From Leptolyngbya sp. PCC 7375 (GTDB lineage: Bacteria > Cyanobacteriota > Cyanobacteriia > Phormidesmidales > Phormidesmidaceae), in NCBI RefSeq assembly GCF_000316115.1, contig NZ_JH993797.1:4884486-4948485 (forward strand): a stretch of 64,000 bases of DNA. The letters are read 5' to 3'. The position numbers and the translations under genes are program-made. Below, piece by piece: positions 1-8,579 of the stretch. The notes under the pieces were generated by a model. It did no database searches, was not told the DNA's origin, and worked only from the letters and a program-made list of their open reading frames with translations. Numbering within the stretch: position 1 is the stretch's first letter; every line of letters starts with the position of its first letter.

Positions 1-449
1 AGCAGAGCCTGCGCAGGCGGACTCAGGGCGTCTAACCCAGATAAAAAGGCCGTATCTTGGGGTAAAGATTTGAGGCGAATTCTGCGTTGAGAACGCCCTA
101 ACAAACCAGGTGGCAAAGCTGTTCGAATCACCTGAATCAGGGGAGTCTGATAATAATCAGCAACTTGTTCTAATAATTTCCAATAATCTTTAGAAAAAAA
201 GCCCTGACTGATAATTGTGTCGATATTACGGAGCTGATAATCCAGGTTTGGCATTGTTGCCATTGAGGACAAACGAATTGCGATCGCACCTAGCTGACGT
301 CCCCCAAAGGTTACACTGACAATATCGCCAGGCTCAACGCATAAATCCCCAGAAATTCCATATGTATAAAGTCCCTGTATCCCAGGGCAATCTACCAGCA
401 CTTCAACAAGCTCAACAGCATATGGAGAGGGAGATTCAGGTTGAGGCAT
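1..449 (-). CDS. priA: Primosomal protein N' (PriA helicase), N-terminal part, cut by window edge
   Basis: Reading the minus strand from an ATG at 449 gives an open frame to the window edge (149 codons). The translation has the PriA 3'-DNA-binding-domain pattern: a VDCPG-IQGLYTYGI start, then VSVTFGGRQLGAI, then YYQTPLIQVIRTALPPGLLGRSQRR. PriA restarts stalled replication forks by loading the replicative helicase. Only the N-terminal domain is visible, so helicase motifs cannot be checked. The gene is divergent from the sigma factor at 807, sharing a 357-bp intergenic region with a double palindrome near the priA start. Confidence 0.8.
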   Translation of the reverse strand, partial: MPQPESPSPYAVELVEVLVDCPGIQGLYTYGISGDLCVEPGDIVSVTFGGRQLGAIAIRLSSMATMPNLDYQLRNIDTIISQGFFSKDYWKLLEQVADYYQTPLIQVIRTALPPGLLGRSQRRIRLKSLPQDTAFLSGLDALSPPAQAL

Positions 450-806
450 GCAATCTAAATTAATCACAAACATAGACGTCTATAGACGTCTAACAAACAA
501 AAAATAAAGGACTTAAATTATTAAATAAAAAACAAAAATAAGCGGTTTTTAAGCATGATTTCCAAATTAAATGTCATGAAAACTTTACATGGCGCAACGA
601 ATGGAATCAAACGTTACAAAAGCTACAAAATCCTTGATAAATAAGAGTTTTCATCGTTCAGAAAATATCACAATGGACAGTGCTCCAGAATCAGATTGGT
701 ATAGTGTAATTGGGACTGCATACAGTCTCATCTGAATTGATAGTTAACAACGTCCTTCGGCTACATTTTCAGAACCCTTCAGGCACAGATTTTTTCTTGC
801 GGAACT
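450..806. other. Intergenic region between divergent priA and sigma factor
   Basis: This 357-bp AT-rich stretch has no convincing gene. It must hold the promoters of priA (leftward) and of the sigma factor (rightward). The only structured element seen is the doubled 10-bp palindrome at 473-492. Confidence 0.5.
473..492. promoter_or_regulatory. Two adjacent copies of palindrome TAGACGTCTA
   Basis: TAGACGTCTA occurs at 473-482 and again at 483-492 with no spacer, 24 bp upstream of the priA start codon. Each copy is a perfect palindrome and together they have operator-like symmetry. No regulator is assigned. Confidence 0.4.
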
Positions 807-1982
807 ATGGCTCCTTCTGTTAATTCCCCAGAAACAGCAGTAATTGAACCTTGGACTGAGGTAGACCAAGCGCCCAAACCCGAGAGCGAGAATCGTCAAG
901 ATAGTCAGTTTAACGAAGAATCAAATCTCCCTGGTTGGAATCGATCGGAGAGTGCTGATCAGGAAGAGGAACTCAATGCTGATCCAGCCGCTGAGCTGAC
1001 CGCAGAAGTAGCCTCTGCCTATAAGAAGACCCTGGCTGATGATGCTGTCGGAGCGTTCTTTAAAGAAATGGCGCGCTACCCTCTGCTGAAGGCTGATGAG
1101 GAGATTGAGCTAGCTCGTCAAGTCAAGTTTCTGGCTGATGTAGAAGCTTTATCCAAGAAAATGGGTGAGGAGCTGAAACGTACTCCCACTCGCCTGGAAA
1201 TGGCCAACGCCTTGCACTGTAGCGAAGCTGATTTTCAACATCGCCTACAGTATGCCCGCAGCGCTAAGCGCAAGATGATTCGCTCTAATCTGCGTCTTGT
1301 CGTTTCCATTGCCAAGCGTTATCTCAATCGAGGTGTGCCATTTCTGGATTTGATTCAGGAGGGTGCTCTGGGGCTAAATCGCGCAGCTGAAAAGTTTGAT
1401 CCAGACAAAGGCTATAAGTTTTCTACGTATGCTTACTGGTGGATCCGCCAAGGCATTACCCGAACGATTGCCAACGATGCAAGAACCATTCGATTACCGA
1501 TTCATATTGTAGAAAAGCTTAATAAACTTAAGAAAACTCAGCGAGAGCTTCGAAAGCAGCTGAACCGCACCCCTACTGAGGCTGAGCTGGCGGCAGAATT
1601 AGATTTAACTCCTGAACAGTTGCGCAGTTTACAGCAGGTGCGGCGCAAATCTTTATCTCTGAATCATCGCGTAGGAAAAGGCGAAGATACGGAGCTAATG
1701 GAACTTCTAGAAGATGGCAGTACTCTGTCGCCTGAGTCTCGGATGAACGAGTCCATGATGCGTCAGGAAATATCTGATGTTTTGACAGAGGTACTCACAG
1801 AGCGTGAAAAGGACATTATTTCTTTGCGCTATGGTTTGACCACAGGTGAACCCCATACCCTTGAAGAGGTGGGTGGTATTTTTAACCTCTCTCGGGAGCG
1901 GGTACGTCAAATCCAAACCAAAGCAATGCGCAAGCTCCGTCGTCCTCAGGTTGCCTCTCGCCTGAAAAACTGGCTGCGATAG
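807..1982 (+). CDS. Group 2 sigma-70 family RNA polymerase sigma factor
   Basis: A 391-residue sigma factor. After an acidic, non-conserved N-terminus of about 75 residues comes region 1.2 (DAVGAFFKEMARYPLL), region 2 with RLVVSIAKRYLNRG and the -10-recognising YWWIRQGITRTIAN segment, region 3, and region 4.2 with the helix-turn-helix SRERVRQIQTKAMRKLRRP. The length and the missing long region 1.1 fit non-essential group 2 factors rather than the primary SigA. The region 1.2 sequence suggests a SigC-like member, but the paralogue cannot be fixed by eye. Cyanobacterial group 2 factors act in stress, nitrogen and stationary responses. The ATG at 807 is the first in frame; a hairpin follows the stop. 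Confidence 0.9.
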   Translation: MAPSVNSPETAVIEPWTEVDQAPKPESENRQDSQFNEESNLPGWNRSESADQEEELNADPAAELTAEVASAYKKTLADDAVGAFFKEMARYPLLKADEEIELARQVKFLADVEALSKKMGEELKRTPTRLEMANALHCSEADFQHRLQYARSAKRKMIRSNLRLVVSIAKRYLNRGVPFLDLIQEGALGLNRAAEKFDPDKGYKFSTYAYWWIRQGITRTIANDARTIRLPIHIVEKLNKLKKTQRELRKQLNRTPTEAELAAELDLTPEQLRSLQQVRRKSLSLNHRVGKGEDTELMELLEDGSTLSPESRMNESMMRQEISDVLTEVLTEREKDIISLRYGLTTGEPHTLEEVGGIFNLSRERVRQIQTKAMRKLRRPQVASRLKNWLR

Positions 1983-2034
1983 CATGTGGCATCTCTAGGA
2001 CAGCTGATTTAGTTACTTTAATAATCGTCTAAAC

Positions 2035-2062
2035 CCCCCTGATACAGGTTGGTATCAGGGGG
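2035..2062 (+). terminator. Hairpin downstream of sigma factor gene
   Basis: An 11-bp stem (CCCCCTGATAC at 2035-2045 with GTATCAGGGGG at 2052-2062) and 6-nt loop follow the sigma factor stop by about 50 bp. There is no T tract, so it may be a processing or attenuating hairpin rather than a classical intrinsic terminator. Confidence 0.5.
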
Positions 2063-2200
2063 TAAGCGAGTGCTTCCTTGACAGTGCAAGGGGATCAGGA
2101 TTGGTATGCACTGTTACAAATTACGCTGTAGCGTTGGGGACACATTTTTTTTAATATTTTTCTTATGATATGTCTGAACACTACGGGTGTAAGGGATTAT

Positions 2201-3496
2201 ATGGACTATAAGCAGGAACGAATCACGACGATTCATGACTTTGGTTGCGATATATCGCGATTGGAGGAGCGTTCACTGGAGCTGACTCGCGATACGCCAA
2301 CCGCTGTTTTAATTCCATCCCTTTATGAAGAGCTAGAGAGACCTGCCCTCAGCCGTATTCGCGATCATCTTAAGGATTGCGCATTCGTGAATACCGTCGT
2401 CGTCAGTCTCTATGCAGATACGCCAGAGCAGTATGCTAAAGCGGTTGAGTTTTTTGACCCTCTACCTCAGAAGACTCATATCATTTGGGAGAATGGCCCA
2501 CGCGTCATAGCGTTGCTCAAGCAACTCCAGGATAAGGGGCTCGATATTTTGATGCACCGTGGCAAGGGTCGAGCCGTCTGGTTAGGTCTGGGATTGGCGA
2601 CGCTGCATGCAGGCGCGATCGCACTCCACGATGCAGACATTATTACCTACGATCGTGCCTATCCCCTCAAGCTTCTCTTTCCTCTCTTAGAGCCTGAGTT
2701 TGGTTTTGCCTTTACCAAAGCCTACTACGCTCGCATCGGCAGCGAACCCCGAACAATCAATGGTCGCGTCACGCGCCTGTTTGTTGCCCCATTACTCCAT
2801 TCTTTGATGGATGTATGGGGGCATCGGGATTACATCTCTTACTTATCGGCTTATCGATATCCCCTCTCCGGTGAGTTTGCCCTAACCAGCGATTTAGCAT
2901 TGACTACTCGTATTCCAGCTAACTGGGGTTTAGAAGTCGGGTTGCTAGCCGAGGTTTATCGGAACGTCGCCCTCAAGCGAATCGCCCAGGTAGATCTGGG
3001 CACCTTTGACCATAAGCACCAGGATGTGGGGCAATCACCTAGCCAGGGATTGCAAAAGATGTGTCGCGACATTTTGCACTCCCTACTGCGCACATTGACG
3101 GAAACGGAGCAGGTCGTCATTGGCAAAGATCAGTTGCGATCGCTACGCATCAAGTTTCGCCGTGAAGCCCAAGACCTGGCACGGCAGTATTTTGTCGATG
3201 CCAAGTTCAACGGGTTACAGTACGACCGTCATAAGGAGGAAAACACCCTTGAACGGTTCGAAGAAGTGATTATCAAAGCCGGTGATCAGTATCTAGAGGA
3301 CCCCACTGGGACTGAAATTCCTGATTGGACCCGTGCCCTGGCTGTCATGCCAGATCTGCGTCAGCTTCTAGGTCAGGCGGTCGCTGATGACATGCAGGAG
3401 GTAATCGAAAAACGTTTGCTCCCTTTTGTCAATTTGGGTGAGAATAACGGTCACGAAAACCCCTCAAGTGCCGAAGATCTGGTTTTCACCTCATGA
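2201..3496 (+). CDS. gpgS: Glucosyl-3-phosphoglycerate synthase-like GT81 glycosyltransferase
   Basis: A GT-A-fold retaining glycosyltransferase with an N-terminal PTAVLIPSLYEELERPALSRI nucleotide-sugar segment, a GKGRAVWLGLGLA motif, the metal-binding HDADIITYD (DxD-type), and a GEFALTSDLAL/NWGLEVGLLAEVY core. This pattern fits GT81 enzymes that join NDP-glucose to 3-phosphoglycerate, the first step of the compatible solute glucosylglycerate. The frame opens at 2165, but I prefer ATG 2201, which has AAGGG upstream and starts the conserved MDYKQERITTIHDFG. A HAD phosphatase that could remove the phosphate lies at 6286 on the same strand. Mannosyl or another glucosyl product cannot be excluded. 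Confidence 0.72.
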   Translation: MDYKQERITTIHDFGCDISRLEERSLELTRDTPTAVLIPSLYEELERPALSRIRDHLKDCAFVNTVVVSLYADTPEQYAKAVEFFDPLPQKTHIIWENGPRVIALLKQLQDKGLDILMHRGKGRAVWLGLGLATLHAGAIALHDADIITYDRAYPLKLLFPLLEPEFGFAFTKAYYARIGSEPRTINGRVTRLFVAPLLHSLMDVWGHRDYISYLSAYRYPLSGEFALTSDLALTTRIPANWGLEVGLLAEVYRNVALKRIAQVDLGTFDHKHQDVGQSPSQGLQKMCRDILHSLLRTLTETEQVVIGKDQLRSLRIKFRREAQDLARQYFVDAKFNGLQYDRHKEENTLERFEEVIIKAGDQYLEDPTGTEIPDWTRALAVMPDLRQLLGQAVADDMQEVIEKRLLPFVNLGENNGHENPSSAEDLVFTS

Positions 3497-3501
3497 ATTA
3501 T

Positions 3502-3541
3502 GAATGTGTGGGGTCGTTCCATGGAACGACCCCACACATTC
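3502..3541 (+). repeat. Perfect 40-bp palindrome with GTTCCATGGAAC core
   Basis: A fully symmetric 40-bp inverted repeat sits between the convergent genes ending at 3496 and 3543. Its arms contain GTGGGGTC and GACCCCAC around the core CGTTCCATGGAACG. It can fold into a long hairpin and probably terminates both genes. The same core recurs at 7076-7134, so this is a dispersed palindromic repeat rather than a one-off terminator. Confidence 0.75.
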
Positions 3542-3542
3542 G

Positions 3543-4292
3543 TTAAAGCGCGACTCGGTTGCTAGAACTGCGGAAGGTGACATTCACACCTTCGCTCGTT
3601 TGTTCCAGCACTAACAATGGAGTAGGCTTTGCTTTTTGATCCCAATGCATGGTGGCTAAGCGCCCTAACAATGTGGGCTGCCAAAATTTATCGTCTCGAT
3701 CAGGGCTCAAGAAGTTCTCGATACACTCGATAATTTCTTGAACCGTGATCGACGTTGCTTGAGTGGGTAGCTTGACCAGCTTAATTTGAATTCGAAAGAG
3801 CACTCGCTTTTTCTTTTGGGCGTCTTGAACCGTCTGATACTCGACATCAAAGATTTGGTCTACAGCCCGTGGTTTGGAGGCAATGCCGACGACTCCCTGC
3901 TGTGCCTGTTGTGGACGGAGTGCCACAGTGATGCGCTGCTTGACCTTCACCTTAAGCTGGTTGAGCACCGAAAAATGGAACTGCTTCTCTTCCATTCTCA
4001 TCCTGAGGTAATCGAGGTTGAAATCTCGAGAATGCACCAAATCAGGATTTTTCTCCATCTTGCTGATGGTCGTCAGCGCCAATTTAACTCGCTTCTGAAG
4101 CTCCTTATTCTTGTAAGCCTCAAATTTGAGCTTTTTGCGTACCCGCGAAAACTGTATCTGAGAAACAATTCCCAGCATCAGTAATAGCACCGCTAAACCG
4201 ATCGAAGTATACAGCCATGGATTCTTTGGTTGAGCGACAGCTACAGGCGTCTGAGCTATCAAAGGATTGAGCTCACTAACAGAATGAGACAT
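3543..4292 (-). CDS. Membrane-anchored hypothetical protein
   Basis: A 249-residue protein I cannot assign to a named family. A single transmembrane segment lies at about residues 27-46 (WLYTSIGLAVLLLMLGIVSQI), followed by a basic charged stretch (VRKKLKFEAYKNKELQKRVKLALTTISKMEKNP) likely to form a coiled coil, then a soluble C-terminal domain of about 170 residues. The short polar N-terminus and positive residues after the membrane segment suggest a cytoplasmic or thylakoid-surface domain. It is convergent with the GT81 gene across the palindrome at 3502. Confidence 0.65.
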   Translation of the reverse strand: MSHSVSELNPLIAQTPVAVAQPKNPWLYTSIGLAVLLLMLGIVSQIQFSRVRKKLKFEAYKNKELQKRVKLALTTISKMEKNPDLVHSRDFNLDYLRMRMEEKQFHFSVLNQLKVKVKQRITVALRPQQAQQGVVGIASKPRAVDQIFDVEYQTVQDAQKKKRVLFRIQIKLVKLPTQATSITVQEIIECIENFLSPDRDDKFWQPTLLGRLATMHWDQKAKPTPLLVLEQTSEGVNVTFRSSSNRVAL

Positions 4293-4412
4293 AGCTAAGG
4301 AATAGTGCTATCCGGTTACATTTAGCATGCCCTGGGCAAGGGTTTCCGGACTAAGAGGATATATCTAAACACATGTAAAGCCTCTGTGAATTTTCGATGG
4401 CCATGGGTGCAA

Positions 4413-6074
4413 TTAGTGACGCCATCGTGCGCGATATCCCCGAGCATCCAAATGGCTCAGCCTAGGGAAACGGCGATAGCGCCCTAATCCACCGGGCCAC
4501 CAAGGATCCAACGCCCAGTAGAGCTGATCTCCAGAAAGACCATCGACATAGAAGTCGATGGCATCACCCACAATGTGACGACTATTGGAAGCTCCACCCA
4601 CCTGCCGATTGATATCGGGTGGACGATACCAGCTGGTGATATGAAAGGGACGACCGATGCGATCGCGAGCTTGCTGAGCCAGCTTAGCAAGGCGCACCAT
4701 CGCATCTACAGTAGACTGATTGGGAGGCATACGCGTACCGCCACGGGTAGCCTCAGCCCAGGTAAAGTTACCATTGGGAATAATTGAAGCCCCTAACTGA
4801 AGATTATGGGGTGTCCAACGGCTGGGGCGGGGCGGCAGGGGTGCAGGTTTCGGAGCTGGCGGTGCTTCGACCGAATCACGATTAGCACGGGTCATGCGCC
4901 GCACATCATCGAACAGCGACTGAATCGAATCTACACGCCGGTCTAGCTTTCGCCAGATTTGCACCAGGCGGATCAAAGCCTCTCGTTGCTCTTCGGTCTC
5001 TTTATAGACATTGGGCACATTGTCTATAAAGGCCAGTAAAGCCTGATCGACTTGCTTAGCCGCTTTTGCTAGGGCAGGGGGATTATTCTTATTGGCACTG
5101 AGAAACTGTGGCGTTACCCCTAGCTCGCTCAAAGCGGTCGGGCGTGAATCCAGTCCCTTCCACATCCGATAGGTTTCCGTCAGTGCAAATCGATGATAGC
5201 CATCCCCTTTGTAGTGGTCAGGAAGCCGTTGCACAAAAGCAATCAAGGCCGGATCTACAATTTGCAGGTTGGTTTCATTGGCCCGTGGATCATTGGAGCG
5301 CAGCCACTCGATCGCCTCTTCCCGGGAATCTACCTGCCGCCATAGTTGGGTTAAGCGCAACAGTGCTTCTCGCTGATGGGGATAGCCAGAATAAAAGCGA
5401 GATACCTGGCGGATAAAATTGGTTAGCTCTTTATCCAGGACTGCCTCATCCACTACATCATTGTTGATGGGGACTTTCATGGCTTCAATGGTATTCCGGT
5501 GAGAGTCCAGCTTGCGCCAGATGCGGGCAACCTCCAGTAGTGCTTCTCGCTGAAACTCTAGACGACTGTAGTTGGGGGCGATGCGATCGGCTAATGCCAG
5601 TAGCTCATCATCTAATTCGGCCAAATTATGGGGCAACTCCTGTGCACCATAGTCATAGCTAATGTCTTCAAGATAGGCCGCTAAAAGCTTTTCAGCATTA
5701 CAGCTTTCTAGGCGCGCGGAGTTTTCTTCAGCCCCTGGTGGCATATAGCCCTCAGCAATCCGCTCAATAAAGCGATCGCTGTAGCGCCCCTTGGGGGCAT
5801 CCCATAAATCGCTGCCACTCCAACCATTGACAGTCAGGGTATTGGTTAGCCCTCGTAATGTATTGGCAGCATACTGTACCTGCTCAGGAAAGGTGTTGAC
5901 CTGAGCCACCGCAATCTTATTGGCAGGTGCTATACCCAGACCCGTTTCACCATCCATCAGCCGGGGAGCCTGATGTACCGTATAGAGACCCGCCAGAATG
6001 GGTTTATGAATACCGGCTCGTTCTGCCTCTAAGAGATAGTAGTAGTTGCGCTGATCGGGTACGAGTGTTGCCAT
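4413..6074 (-). CDS. M15-type peptidase with N-terminal helical repeats
   Basis: A 553-residue protein. The C-terminal 120 residues form a peptidase M15A-like domain with zinc-ligand motifs SRHIVGDAIDF (HxxxxxxD type) and a final SHLD, typical of D-Ala-D-Ala carboxypeptidase/endolysin-like enzymes that cut peptidoglycan cross-links. Residues about 140-390 carry four diverged helical repeats, each ending in a version of QREALLRLTQLWRQVDSR, joined to the peptidase by a Pro-rich linker (APPAPKPAPLPPRPSR). No signal peptide is evident, so export is unclear. Start ATG 6074 leads directly into the conserved RNYYYLLEAERAGIHKPILAGLY segment. Confidence 0.75.
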   Translation of the reverse strand: MATLVPDQRNYYYLLEAERAGIHKPILAGLYTVHQAPRLMDGETGLGIAPANKIAVAQVNTFPEQVQYAANTLRGLTNTLTVNGWSGSDLWDAPKGRYSDRFIERIAEGYMPPGAEENSARLESCNAEKLLAAYLEDISYDYGAQELPHNLAELDDELLALADRIAPNYSRLEFQREALLEVARIWRKLDSHRNTIEAMKVPINNDVVDEAVLDKELTNFIRQVSRFYSGYPHQREALLRLTQLWRQVDSREEAIEWLRSNDPRANETNLQIVDPALIAFVQRLPDHYKGDGYHRFALTETYRMWKGLDSRPTALSELGVTPQFLSANKNNPPALAKAAKQVDQALLAFIDNVPNVYKETEEQREALIRLVQIWRKLDRRVDSIQSLFDDVRRMTRANRDSVEAPPAPKPAPLPPRPSRWTPHNLQLGASIIPNGNFTWAEATRGGTRMPPNQSTVDAMVRLAKLAQQARDRIGRPFHITSWYRPPDINRQVGGASNSRHIVGDAIDFYVDGLSGDQLYWALDPWWPGGLGRYRRFPRLSHLDARGYRARWRH

Positions 6075-6285
6075 AGATTAATGGGCTCAAACGTTTTACC
6101 TTGACAAGGATAAGTGACTATTGGGTGTCTGCCATCTGCACAAATTACGATAGAGCAATTAAGAGTTGGCTTCTAACGCTTCTAACGTATATCAGTTTCT
6201 TGATAACAAGGGAATTCCTTAATCAAAATCTAGTGCTTGTCTGGCACCATAGCCCTTAGAAATAGGCAGAAGCAGTATAGCAACG

Positions 6286-7071
6286 ATGGCATCAAATCGG
6301 TTACAGGCACTCACAACCCAGGCATGTCGACAAGCACTGGCTCAAATTCGTTTAGTCGCAACAGATATGGATGGCACCCTCACCCACAAGGGGGAATTTG
6401 CCCCATCTTTGCTAGTCACGTTAGAAAAGCTCAAAATGTCTGGCATGCCAGTTTTAATCACCACTGGACGTTCAGCAGGTTGGGTCAATGGGTTACTGCA
6501 TTATTTGCCTGTGGAGCTTGCGATCGCAGAAAACGGCGGACTCTATTTCACCAAAACCAACCGGCATCCCACATTCCTACAACCGCTCGCCAACGACCAT
6601 AGACAGTTGCTATTACAACAATTTCACCGATTACGCCAACAATACCCTCAACTCAAAGAATCCAGCGATAACCCTTTTCGTCTAACAGACTGGACCTTTG
6701 ACGTTACCGGTTTAAGCTTGGAAGACCTACAGTGGATGACTAACCACTGCCATGCAAACGGCTGGGGCTTTACCTACAGCACCGTGCAATGTCATATCAA
6801 ACCCTTGCCCCAAGACAAAGCTAGCGGTCTGGCCCAGGTCGTCGCCCAGCAGTTTCCAGACCTGGCCCATCACCAAGTACTCACCATTGGCGATAGCCCC
6901 AACGATGAAAGTATGTTTGACCCTGAACAATTTCCCCATTCCGTTGGTGTGGCCAATGTTCGCCACTATTTAGACTCGCTGGCCCATCACCCTTTGTTTG
7001 TCACCCAGGCAGAAGAAGGAGCAGGATTCGGTGAGTTGGTGGAAGAACTATTTGACGCAATCAATCGATGA
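6286..7071 (+). CDS. HAD-superfamily (IIB) phosphatase, possible glucosyl-3-phosphoglycerate phosphatase
   Basis: A 261-residue HAD hydrolase. Motif I is ATDMDGTLT (nucleophile and acid/base Asp), motif II is the T in VLITTGRS, a Lys lies in HIKPLPQDKASGL, and motif IV is TIGDSPNDESMF. The C2B cap and overall pattern resemble mannosyl-3-phosphoglycerate phosphatases. Because a GT81 synthase lies 2.8 kb upstream on the same strand, the likely job is dephosphorylating glucosyl-3-phosphoglycerate to glucosylglycerate (GpgP role). That substrate is inferred from context; sucrose-phosphatase-like or other sugar phosphatase activity is possible. Confidence 0.7.
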   Translation: MASNRLQALTTQACRQALAQIRLVATDMDGTLTHKGEFAPSLLVTLEKLKMSGMPVLITTGRSAGWVNGLLHYLPVELAIAENGGLYFTKTNRHPTFLQPLANDHRQLLLQQFHRLRQQYPQLKESSDNPFRLTDWTFDVTGLSLEDLQWMTNHCHANGWGFTYSTVQCHIKPLPQDKASGLAQVVAQQFPDLAHHQVLTIGDSPNDESMFDPEQFPHSVGVANVRHYLDSLAHHPLFVTQAEEGAGFGELVEELFDAINR

Positions 7072-7075
7072 ATCG

Positions 7076-7134
7076 TAGAGGCGTTCCATGGAACCTATGT
7101 AGAGGCGTTCCATGGAACGCCTCTACATAGGTTC
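7076..7134. repeat. Nested palindromic repeats with GTTCCATGGAAC core
   Basis: A perfect 44-bp palindrome at 7091-7134 (arms GAACCTATGTAGAGGC and complement around GTTCCATGGAAC) is preceded by a second, partial copy of the same unit from 7076 (GTAGAGGCGTTCCATGGAAC). It lies just past the HAD phosphatase stop. It shares its core with the palindrome at 3502-3541 and probably also acts as a transcription end. Confidence 0.75.
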
Positions 7135-7199
7135 TATATTTCTCCTTTCCCATTGCCCCGCAGCGTTAGACAATATTATCCGACTCAATTCTCATAGCT

Positions 7200-8060
7200 A
7201 TGGCAGACATTCTGCGGGCAAAGCGCTGGACAATTTCACGAATACTGATGTGGATGGGCATCGCCATCACCCTGTTGTTTGTCATCGTTGCTCTGTTTGC
7301 ACCGCTGATGCAGAACTGGGGATGGATCCAGGATCCATTGGTGACGTTGGAAAACCCCATTCATGTACCACCGTCTGGTGAGCATTGGTTTGGCACCAGC
7401 CGCCAGGGCTATGATGTCTTTGCTCGCACCCTCTTTGGAGCACGGGCAGCCTGGCAGGTGGTGCTGTTGGCAACGGCCATGAGTGTGGTGGTGGGCGTTC
7501 CCTTAGGCATGGTCAGCGGTTATCTCGGTGGCAAGTTGGACCGGGGTCTGCTGTTCTTTATGGACACGATCTACACGCTGCCAGTGCTGCTCTTGGCCGT
7601 CACTCTGGCCTTTATTTTGGGTAAGGGTGTGGTGAATGCAGCTGCGGCCTTGAGTATTGCCTATGTGCCTCAGTACTACCGGGTAGTGCGTAACCACACC
7701 GTTAGCCTGAAAACGGAGCTGTTTGTCGAGGCGGCTCAGGCCATGGGGGCTTCGACCTGGGCTGTGCTGTCCCGATACCTATTTTTGAATGTGGTGCAGA
7801 GTGTGCCCGTACTCTTTACCCTCAATACAGCAGATGCGGTACTCATTTTGGGCGGTCTGGGGTTCCTAGGCTTGGGACTTCCAGACGAAGTACCCGAATG
7901 GGGCAGTTCCCTTCGGCAGGCCTTGGACGCGCTCCCCACAGGTATTTGGTGGACCGCACTCTTTCCAGGGCTAGCCATTACTGGCATGGTGACTGGGTTA
8001 TCCCTCATCGGTGAGGGCTTAAATGATTTGGTTAATCCCCTAGTGCGCAAAGAAAACTAA
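7200..8060 (+). CDS. ABC transporter permease, DppC/OppC type
   Basis: A 286-residue inner-membrane permease of the peptide/nickel type. The N-terminus has one membrane segment (MWMGIAITLLFVIVALFAPL), then a periplasmic loop with EHWFGTSRQGYDVFARTLFGARAAW, typical of DppC proteins, then about five more membrane segments. The EAA loop that docks to the ATPase is EAAQAMGASTWAVLSRYLFLNV. No partner permease, ATPase or binding protein is adjacent, so it must work with subunits encoded elsewhere. Substrate is unknown. Confidence 0.85.
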   Translation: MADILRAKRWTISRILMWMGIAITLLFVIVALFAPLMQNWGWIQDPLVTLENPIHVPPSGEHWFGTSRQGYDVFARTLFGARAAWQVVLLATAMSVVVGVPLGMVSGYLGGKLDRGLLFFMDTIYTLPVLLLAVTLAFILGKGVVNAAAALSIAYVPQYYRVVRNHTVSLKTELFVEAAQAMGASTWAVLSRYLFLNVVQSVPVLFTLNTADAVLILGGLGFLGLGLPDEVPEWGSSLRQALDALPTGIWWTALFPGLAITGMVTGLSLIGEGLNDLVNPLVRKEN

Positions 8061-8216
8061 ACTGCTTGAGCATGCGATCGCAGTGATCATGATCACATGC
8101 AAAATTCAGTATGACTTAAGTCACTCTTATGCAGAGTTCAGGGTCGTATCAGATATCGGTTAGCTAAAATTGAGATAGTTAGAACAATCGTTCATGACCC
8201 TTTGGGGGTTACTACC

Positions 8217-8579
8217 ATGAAAAAAGCATTGACTGCATTGTTTGTTACTGGATTGACGACTGTTACCTTGGGTTCAGTTCTGGCAGCACCCAGTTCAGCT
8301 GACCTACTGGAAAGCATTGGCATTGGCGCTGGTACAGGCATTGTGACCGGTACCGTTGTCGGTGACAACGCAGGTGTCGACGACATTGTTAACGGGGCTG
8401 CTGCTGGAGCAGCTGTTGAGGCCGTACGCGGTAACAATGACGATTCCAGTTTGGTTCAGGATGCTGCTGTGGGCGCTGCCGCTAGCGGTGTCGTTGGCAT
8501 TATCACCAATGACGATTCCTTCATTGAAAATGCCATTCAAGGGGGCGCTGCAGGCGCACTGATTAATGTTCTTGACTAG
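8217..8579 (+). CDS. Small secreted Gly/Ala-rich protein
   Basis: A 120-residue protein with a signal peptide (MKKALTALFVTGLTTVTLGSVLA, cleavage before APSS). The mature part is rich in Gly, Ala, Val and Asp, with glycine-zipper-like stretches (GIGAGTGIVTGTVVGDNAG, AAAGAAVEAV, AAVGAAASGVVG). The ATG at 8217 is preferred to the upstream in-frame start at 8202 because it begins the signal peptide. The stop codon lies in the first copy of a 21-bp direct repeat. Function unknown; a periplasmic or membrane-associated role is inferred. Confidence 0.65.
   Translation: MKKALTALFVTGLTTVTLGSVLAAPSSADLLESIGIGAGTGIVTGTVVGDNAGVDDIVNGAAAGAAVEAVRGNNDDSSLVQDAAVGAAASGVVGIITNDDSFIENAIQGGAAGALINVLD

Noticed and set aside
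1707..1985. 92-residue minus-strand frame inside the sigma factor gene
   Set aside because: It is the antisense of conserved region 4 and has no features of its own.
3786..4184. 132-residue plus-strand frame
   Set aside because: Lies fully antisense to the membrane-anchored protein gene at 3543-4292, whose membrane helix and coiled coil are coherent.
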